This document shows positions 58,797 through 64,000 of a DNA stretch of 64,000 bases, piece by piece; position 1 is the first letter of the stretch; the number at the start of each line of letters is the position of its first letter. This stretch comes from CBDDCQ01 sp965226285 (GTDB lineage Bacteria; Bacteroidota; Bacteroidia; Flavobacteriales; Ichthyobacteriaceae): NCBI GenBank assembly GCA_965226285.1, contig CBDDCQ010000006.1, positions 682,001 to 746,000 of the forward strand, given 5' to 3'. Below the pieces are notes generated by a model. It worked only from the letters and a program-made list of their open reading frames with translations, was not told the DNA's origin and ran no database searches. A program made the position numbers and the translations under genes.

Positions 58797-60172
58797 ATGA
58801 AAACGCAAATCCAATAAATAAAAAACTATTTGACATTTATCTGCTCTTTACAAGAGAGCCATTTGTTAGATATTTTTCTGAGGAATTAGAATTTTATGCG
58901 AACGGGAATGGCGGATTACTAGGGCTTATTACATTAGATTTAACTGACAACGACTACTCTGTTTGCATTTTATCGAGAGACAAATCCAAACAATATAGAG
59001 CAGAGTTAATAGAAGTTAACATTCCAACTATCGAAAAGGCAAGAGAGTGGATTGATGAAAAAATGGGTAGTAATTCAATTGTATTTCACGACAACAAACA
59101 CGAATATTTTGACCTATTTCAGGACCTAGACAATAAAGAAAAACAACATCCATTTTATAAATTATTGAAGTCTAATATTTCTCAATCAATGGCTAAAGAA
59201 ACAATACAAGAGGTTTCTTACCACTATAAAGACATCGATGGGAATTTTATAGACCAATTTCAATCAATAAACGGATTTGATTCTAGAGTTTGGGAACTTT
59301 TTTTGTTTTGCTTCTTTAGAGAACAGTTCTTTTCTTTTAAAAGAAATTATAACGCACCTGATTATATGATTGAGAAATTCAATCAGGAGATTGCTGTTGA
59401 AGCAGTTATTGTAAGTAGAAAAACTGATTTTGAAAGCGAACCGAAAGAATCTAAAGAAATTCAAGAAAAGCTTGAAAATGACGTCCCATTACTTTTCGGG
59501 AGTGCATTGTTTGATAAAATGAAAAAGGAGTATTGGAAAAAAGAACACGTTAAGGATAAGCCTTTTTTAATTGCGATTGCAGATTTTCACGATACAATGT
59601 CAATGACTTGGACATTTAACGCTCTATCAGATTATTTGTATGGTTATAAATATGAACATTCCTTTGATAAAGACGGAAATCTAATTGTAAAACCAGTCAA
59701 AATTGGAAATTATACAAAACCAAATGGTTCTGAAATTCCAAGTGGTTTTTTCTTTCAACCAAATTCTGAAAATGTAAGTGCAATAATTTTTTCATCTTGT
59801 GGTACTATTTCTAAATTTAATAGAATGGGGAAACAAGCAGGATTAGGTAGCGACATTCCCATTTTGCAAAGGATGGCTACTTTTTATAATCACGACCCAA
59901 ATGCTGACAAACCACACTTTGTAACTTACACAGTTAGCGAAAAGAGCAATGAAACTTGGTCAGAAGGAGTTGTTGTATTTCATAATCCGAATGCTAAAAT
60001 CCCATTGAATCCAGCATATTTTGATGATAGAGTAGCACAATGTTTTTTTGAAGATGAATTTATATATAGTAAAATGCCAAAATATTTTCCTTACAATTCA
60101 TTTACTCATAACTTAATTCCTAAAGATGAAAAAAGAGGAAGAATAACGGTAGGTAACAATGTGTATAAGTAA
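58797..60172 (+). CDS. Unknown cassette H protein, possible PD-(D/E)XK-type nuclease, disturbed start
   Basis: The main frame is open from 58775 but the first ATG is at 59063 (369 residues). Conserved-looking sequence extends upstream of it (KKLFDIYLLFTREPFVRYFS). An ATG at 58797, at the usual cassette position, reads MKTQIQ and stops; a one-base shift would join it to the main frame. In the body, FDSRVWELFLFCFF followed by NAPDYMIEKFNQEIAVEAV resembles the helix-Glu, PD...(E)xE layout of restriction-like nucleases, but the usual Lys is not clear. No family is recognised with certainty. The stop is inside attC H. Confidence 0.5.
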
Positions 60173-60281
60173 TAGCGGTTTTAGTGCTAAACCCAAAGTA
60201 AGTATCTGTAAAAAAGGTCTGTGTATAACCGAAAAATTATTATTTCAAAATCTGCTACTATTCTTATACTAACCGTTCAAC
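60148..60281 (+). other. attC-like site H (end of cassette H)
   Basis: Opens GGTAGGTAAC, the exact complement of GTTACCTACC at 58782. The stem GTGTATAAGTAATAGCGG pairs with CTGCTACTATTCTTATAC imperfectly. It ends AACC-G|TTCAAC, which is the left end of the second IS30. Confidence 0.87.
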
Positions 60282-61327
60282 TTACAAGTGCAACATTATT
60301 TAATTTTGATTTTTTTCTACAAATTTATAAAATAATTGGAAAGGTCTTACATAATTTATTCCCTTTCTAGGTCTGTTGTTTATCTTGATTTGAATGTTTT
60401 TTATGAGTTTATCTTTTACATTGTTTAAATGTTGATTTTTAGGCAAGTACTCTCTGATTAATTTATTCATATTTTCTATTTGCCCTTTTTCCCAAGAACA
60501 ATAAGGGTTGGTAAAGTAGGTATCTACTTCCAATTTATCTCTAACCACATAATGTTTGGCAAATTCCTTTCCATTATCCATGGTTATAGACTTGGTTTGA
60601 TGTTTGAAAGGGAGTAGTAAATTGTTAATAGCTTGGGCTACTCCATCTGCTTTTTTTCCTTTCGGTAAGTGTTTCATTAGTAAATACTTGGTTTTTCTTT
60701 CTGTTAGTGTTCATATAGCTCCTTTATACTCTTTACCCACTATTAAATCTGCCTCCCAATGTCCAAATACCTCTCTATTATTAACCTTTTCTGGGCGTTT
60801 ATCTATACTTACTCGTTCTTTTATCCGCATTTTGTTAGTGCTTACTTGCCTTTTACGATGTTTTAATTGATGCCTCATATGTTTATATAAAGTTCCACCA
60901 TTACACTTATCTTCTCTAACATATTGATAAATGCGTTCTACTGATACCATATCTATCCCTTTAACTTTACAGTAGCCTACGATTTGTTCAGCAGACCATT
61001 GCTCCGCAGTAATATAGTTATCTATGATTTTTTGCTTATAAGAGGTAAAGGTACGCCCTCTACCATATCGTTCTTTCCGCTCTTCTGCCGACATATTAGC
61101 GTGATTAGCACGGTAAAGCCCGCGTTTTGTCTTATTCCTTTTAAGTTCTCGATATAGAGTACTACGACTTATTTGTAATTCCTTACAAATAAATTTTTTA
61201 TACATCTTTGCTTTTAAATATGCCTCTATTTGGTATCTTTGCTCACAAGTAAGATGCGTATATTTCATGTGCGTTTTCATTTAGTTTATTTTTTCACTAA
61301 GTGTTGCACTTACTAATTGAATTTACA
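60276..61327 (+). mobile_element. IS30-family insertion sequence, copy 2
   Basis: 1,052 bp, with the transposase on the minus strand. The left end TTCAACTTACAAGTGCAAC again starts at the attC crossover and lacks the outer GTAGA; the right end is CACTTACTAATTGAATTTAC. It ends 4 bases before the rodA stop codon. Confidence 0.9.
60300..61280 (-). pseudogene. IS30 transposase, copy 2, with in-frame TGA
   Basis: Apart from one TGA the gene reads through about 326 residues. The order is helix-turn-helix (ISRSTLYRELKRNK), then the DDE catalytic domain with D in FGHWEADLIVG, D in ITMDNGKEF and E in SWEKGQIENMNKL. The TGA sits between KEYKGAI and TLTERKTKY (about 60,711-60,713). The same TGA is in copy 1. 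Confidence 0.88.
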
Positions 61328-61331
61328 AGGT

Positions 61332-62585
61332 TTACAGAACATTTACTCTATTAGCATCTAATTTAATCATTATAAAAAATAAGATAGTAAACCCCAATAA
61401 AGATGAACCTCCATAACTAAAAAATGGGAGTGGAATACCTATTACTGGCATTAACTCAATAGTCATAGCTATATTAATAGCAAAGTGAAAGAACAATATT
61501 ACAGCAGTAGAATATGCAAATGTTCTGCTAAATGTATTTTTTTGTCTTTCGGCAATGAATATAATTCTTATTAGTAGCAAGATATAAAGAATAATAATTG
61601 TGCTAGTTCCTATAAAGCCCCATTCTTCTCCTATCACGCAGAATATAAAATCTGTAGTTTGTTCAGGTATAAAATTACCTTTAATATGGGTACCTTGTAA
61701 AAAACCTTTTCCCTTTAGTCCGCCAGAAGAAATGGCCAATTTAGATTGATAGGAATTGTAACCAACGCCTTTTATGTCATCTTTTATTCCCAGTACTACA
61801 TTTATTCTATTTCTATGTCGCTCTGCAAAAATATTATTAAATATGTAGTTTACAGATCCTAAGAATATATTAGTAAGAATAAATGCAATAAAAATATATT
61901 TTCTTTCAGTTTTGAATAATATAAATAAGAGTATGAATAATATAGAGATTATAGCTATAAGGATATACATACTAATCACTACAGATGCTAAAAATAGAAT
62001 AATTAAGGAGAAACCTAAACCAAGAATATATCCAGACATTCCTTCTCTATATAATACTAAGATAAGTGATAGAAAAACTAAAGCAGAACCTGCATCAGGT
62101 TGTATCATGATAATTCCTGCAGGTAATAATATAATTAATAGTGCACTAAATAAATAAGACGCTTTCTTTATATTCACAGTAGAAGAGCTCAAATATTTTG
62201 AGAGAGCCAGGGCTGTAATAAATTTGCAAAATTCAGAAGGTTGCATATTAAAGCTACCTATAGAATACCAAGAAGTGGCTCCTGCTACTTTTTTTCCGAA
62301 GATAAATAATCCCAATAGTAGAAAAATACTTATAATATAGAGTAATCCGGAAATATTTTCATACCATCGGGCACTTATAAATAGTGTAATAATGCCAAAA
62401 AATAGACTAATCATTGCCCACAAAAATTGCTTGCCATATTTTTTAGAGAAATCAAAAAAATTAGTTAGTTCTTCTTGGTAAGAGGCACTGTATATGACTA
62501 CTATTCCTAAAGAAACTAGAATTAAATATAAGAACACTAGATTCCAGTCTATTGAAAAAAATATTTGCCTGTTCCTTTGCATCAT
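61332..62585 (-). CDS. rodA: Rod-shape-determining protein RodA (SEDS glycosyltransferase)
   Basis: 417 residues from the ATG at 62585 (a second ATG follows directly). A longer frame runs back into the tRNA gene and is not real. About ten membrane helices; SEDS motifs are QPDAGSALVFLSLI, QTTDFIFCVIGEEWGFIG and IPLPFFSYGGSSLLGF. It polymerises peptidoglycan strands for cell elongation with a class B PBP. The IS30 ends just after its stop. Confidence 0.94.
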   Translation of the reverse strand: MMQRNRQIFFSIDWNLVFLYLILVSLGIVVIYSASYQEELTNFFDFSKKYGKQFLWAMISLFFGIITLFISARWYENISGLLYIISIFLLLGLFIFGKKVAGATSWYSIGSFNMQPSEFCKFITALALSKYLSSSTVNIKKASYLFSALLIILLPAGIIMIQPDAGSALVFLSLILVLYREGMSGYILGLGFSLIILFLASVVISMYILIAIISILFILLFILFKTERKYIFIAFILTNIFLGSVNYIFNNIFAERHRNRINVVLGIKDDIKGVGYNSYQSKLAISSGGLKGKGFLQGTHIKGNFIPEQTTDFIFCVIGEEWGFIGTSTIIILYILLLIRIIFIAERQKNTFSRTFAYSTAVILFFHFAINIAMTIELMPVIGIPLPFFSYGGSSLLGFTILFFIMIKLDANRVNVL

Positions 62586-62611
62586 TAAATAATTGAGATA
62601 AAATAAAAGAG

Positions 62612-62698
62612 CGGAGAGAGAGGGATTCGAACCCTCGATACCCTTGCGGGTATAACACCTTAGCAGGGTGCCGCTTTCAGCCACTCAGCCACCTCTCC
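62612..62698 (-). tRNA. tRNA-Ser (GCT)
   Basis: 87 bases on the minus strand. The acceptor GGAGAGG pairs with TCTCTCC, the anticodon loop is CTGCTAA, a long variable arm (TACCCGCAAGGGTA) is present and the T-loop is GTTCGAATC. No CCA is encoded. Confidence 0.95.
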
Positions 62699-62728
62699 TC
62701 CTTATTTTTGAGTGAACAAATATATAAA

Positions 62729-64000
62729 TTATTTTGGATATTCAATTCTAAGGTGATAAATATTTACCAATTTATTCTTGAATACTTTTTTTAGATGTTC
62801 TATTTCTTTAAAAGTGATATTTGAATTTATAAATTGATTGTCATTTATTTGATTGTCTATTATACTATCTACTAAAATAGTTATATCATTATAAGTAGGT
62901 TTTTCAAGACTTTTAGATGCTGCTTCTATGGAGTCACTCATCATTACAATAGCAGTTTCTTTAGAAAAGGGTTTTAAGCCGTTAGTATATCTAAAATATT
63001 CTTCCTCAATATTTTCGTCTTCTTGTTTAGCTTTAGTATAAAAGTACTTTATTACGGAATTTCCATGATGAGATCTTATAAAATCTATAATACTATCTGG
63101 GAGTTTATACTTTTTTGCAATTTCTATACCATTAGTAATATGATCTACAATGATTTTAACACTCTCTATAGGTGCTAGTTCATTGTGAGGATTAGCAAAT
63201 GTATGTTGATTTTCAGTGAAATATATAGGATTTTCCATTTTTCCTATATCGTGATATAGAGCACCTGTTCTTGTGAGCACAGGGTTAGCTCCTATTTCCA
63301 ATGCGGCATTTTCAGCTATATTAGCTACTTGTAAAGAATGTTGAAATGTACCAGGAGCTTTATTCGCTAATCTTTTTAGTAATTTAGAGTTAGTATCAGA
63401 TAACTCTATAAAGGAAATGTCAGAAATAAAGCCAAAAACTTTTTCGTATATGTAAATAATAGGATGCACAAAAAGTGTAAACATACCTGCCAATAAGAAC
63501 AATATGAAATTAAAAGTCTTAATATCTGAGATACCACCTTCTTGTGTAAATACTATACCTATATATGAAATATAAAAAGTAATGACTATTAAGCCTACAG
63601 ATATAAAAAAGTTAATTCTCTTGAGTAGTCCTAATTTGGTCAAACAAGCCATTGTTCCTACCAAAGATTGTATAAATATAAATTCAAAACTATTAGGTAC
63701 TATAAACCCTACGATAAGTATTAATAACATATATACAAAAAAACCTAACTCTACATCAAAAAATATTTTAAATACAATAGGCAACATACAAAATGGAATA
63801 GCATATATATAATCGATATTATATTTAGACACAAATATTGTGATAATGAACATCAATAATATGTTAAATAACAGGAATTTAACTTTATTATTATTTTCAA
63901 ATATTTCGGGACGAAATAGGTGTAAGAATAAATAGAGTAATAAAATAATACAAGAGATTAATATTACATATCCCAGTGTAATCCAAAAAGTATCTAGGGT
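62729..64000 (-). CDS. 7TM-HD family phosphohydrolase, partial (PgpH/YqfF-like)
   Basis: The frame is open to the window end, so the N-terminus lies beyond base 64,000. Visible are several membrane helices and then a cytoplasmic HD domain with H...HD...D: TFQHSLQVAN, GALYHDIGKME, FTENQ, SHHGNSV and VMMSDSIEAAS. Relatives (PgpH) cut cyclic di-AMP. An apparent TTG start near 63,856 is inside the membrane domain and not the real start. Confidence 0.88.
   Translation of the reverse strand, partial: TLDTFWITLGYVILISCIILLLYLFLHLFRPEIFENNNKVKFLLFNILLMFIITIFVSKYNIDYIYAIPFCMLPIVFKIFFDVELGFFVYMLLILIVGFIVPNSFEFIFIQSLVGTMACLTKLGLLKRINFFISVGLIVITFYISYIGIVFTQEGGISDIKTFNFILFLLAGMFTLFVHPIIYIYEKVFGFISDISFIELSDTNSKLLKRLANKAPGTFQHSLQVANIAENAALEIGANPVLTRTGALYHDIGKMENPIYFTENQHTFANPHNELAPIESVKIIVDHITNGIEIAKKYKLPDSIIDFIRSHHGNSVIKYFYTKAKQEDENIEEEYFRYTNGLKPFSKETAIVMMSDSIEAASKSLEKPTYNDITILVDSIIDNQINDNQFINSNITFKEIEHLKKVFKNKLVNIYHLRIEYPK

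Noticed and set aside
10987..60281. attC-like hairpins as REP-type repeats or terminators
   Set aside because: Their opening bases vary and match the start of the same cassette, they end at a fixed G|TT point, and they are absent from the host-gene parts of the window.
60711..60713. TGA read as tryptophan (alternative code)
   Set aside because: Other genes end at TGA in sensible places, tryptophan is encoded by TGG throughout, and core genes have no internal TGA.
62586..62684. Longer N-terminus for RodA (MAESGTLLRCYTRKGIEG...)
   Set aside because: These codons are the tRNA-Ser gene read in one frame; the membrane protein starts at the ATG pair near 62585.

Overview
The window comes from an AT-rich member of the Bacteroidota, most likely a Flavobacteriales. 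Signs of this are promoters with a TAnnTTTG -7 box, no visible Shine-Dalgarno sites, a Na+-pumping NQR operon, a type IX secretion plug protein (DUF5103), a DUF5018/BspA-type lipoprotein, and a DnaG without zinc ligands. The gene set and AT bias make me think of a host-associated fish pathogen such as Ichthyobacterium, but I cannot verify that from the sequence.

Layout. 1-5,560: end of an HtrA-type protease broken at an A10 tract, map, a 1,209-residue repeat/LRR lipoprotein and a sulfatase remnant. 5,565-10,732: complete rRNA operon (16S, tRNA-Ile, tRNA-Ala, 23S, 5S, terminator); the 16S 3' end lacks the CCTCC anti-Shine-Dalgarno. 10,733-14,760: cassette island 0 (Sdp-like toxin genes between two attC-like sites). 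14,939-18,179: exonuclease, butyrate kinase, dUTPase and a 2-hydroxyacid dehydrogenase. 18,276-32,862: island 1. 33,333-55,226: host genes (KTSC protein, alkaline phosphatase, T9SS plug, nqrABCDEF, DEAD-box helicase, RidA, HemN, pseudo-M1/beta-barrel protein, acpP-fabF, decayed rnc, dnaG, an EEP nuclease). 55,241-61,327: island 2. 61,332-64,000: rodA, tRNA-Ser and a 7TM-HD protein that runs off the window.

The main discovery is that islands 0, 1 and 2 form a dispersed integron-like system. Three copies of a 1.4-kb head block occur: IS30-derived MITE, then a tyrosine recombinase, then a Bacteroidota-type promoter, then an attI-like site ending ACAGTAGTT. In every copy the sequence is conserved up to that GTT and unrelated after it. 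What follows are unidirectional gene cassettes, each ending in an attC-like hairpin (55-135 bp). In each closed cassette the first 8-10 bases are the reverse complement of the bases that open its own terminal attC, as expected for integron cassettes cut at G|TT. I count eight attC-like sites and eight cassettes or cassette parts.

Cassette contents are those of conflict and defence systems: an SDP-type toxin maturation set with a truncated toxin gene, a double-glycine bacteriocin with its peptidase-ABC exporter, a GYF_2 membrane protein with a RES-domain protein, a MntA-HepT toxin-antitoxin, a RecQ-phosphoribosyltransferase fusion with a DprA-like protein, an EcoRI-family methylase with a DUF262-HNH nuclease, a DUF2200 protein and an unknown possible nuclease. 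All three recombinase genes are broken (two share one frameshift, one has a large deletion), and both IS30 copies share an in-frame TGA. The islands therefore look frozen locally unless an active recombinase lies elsewhere or frameshifting restores it. General gene decay (htrA, sulfatase, rnc) fits a genome under reduction.
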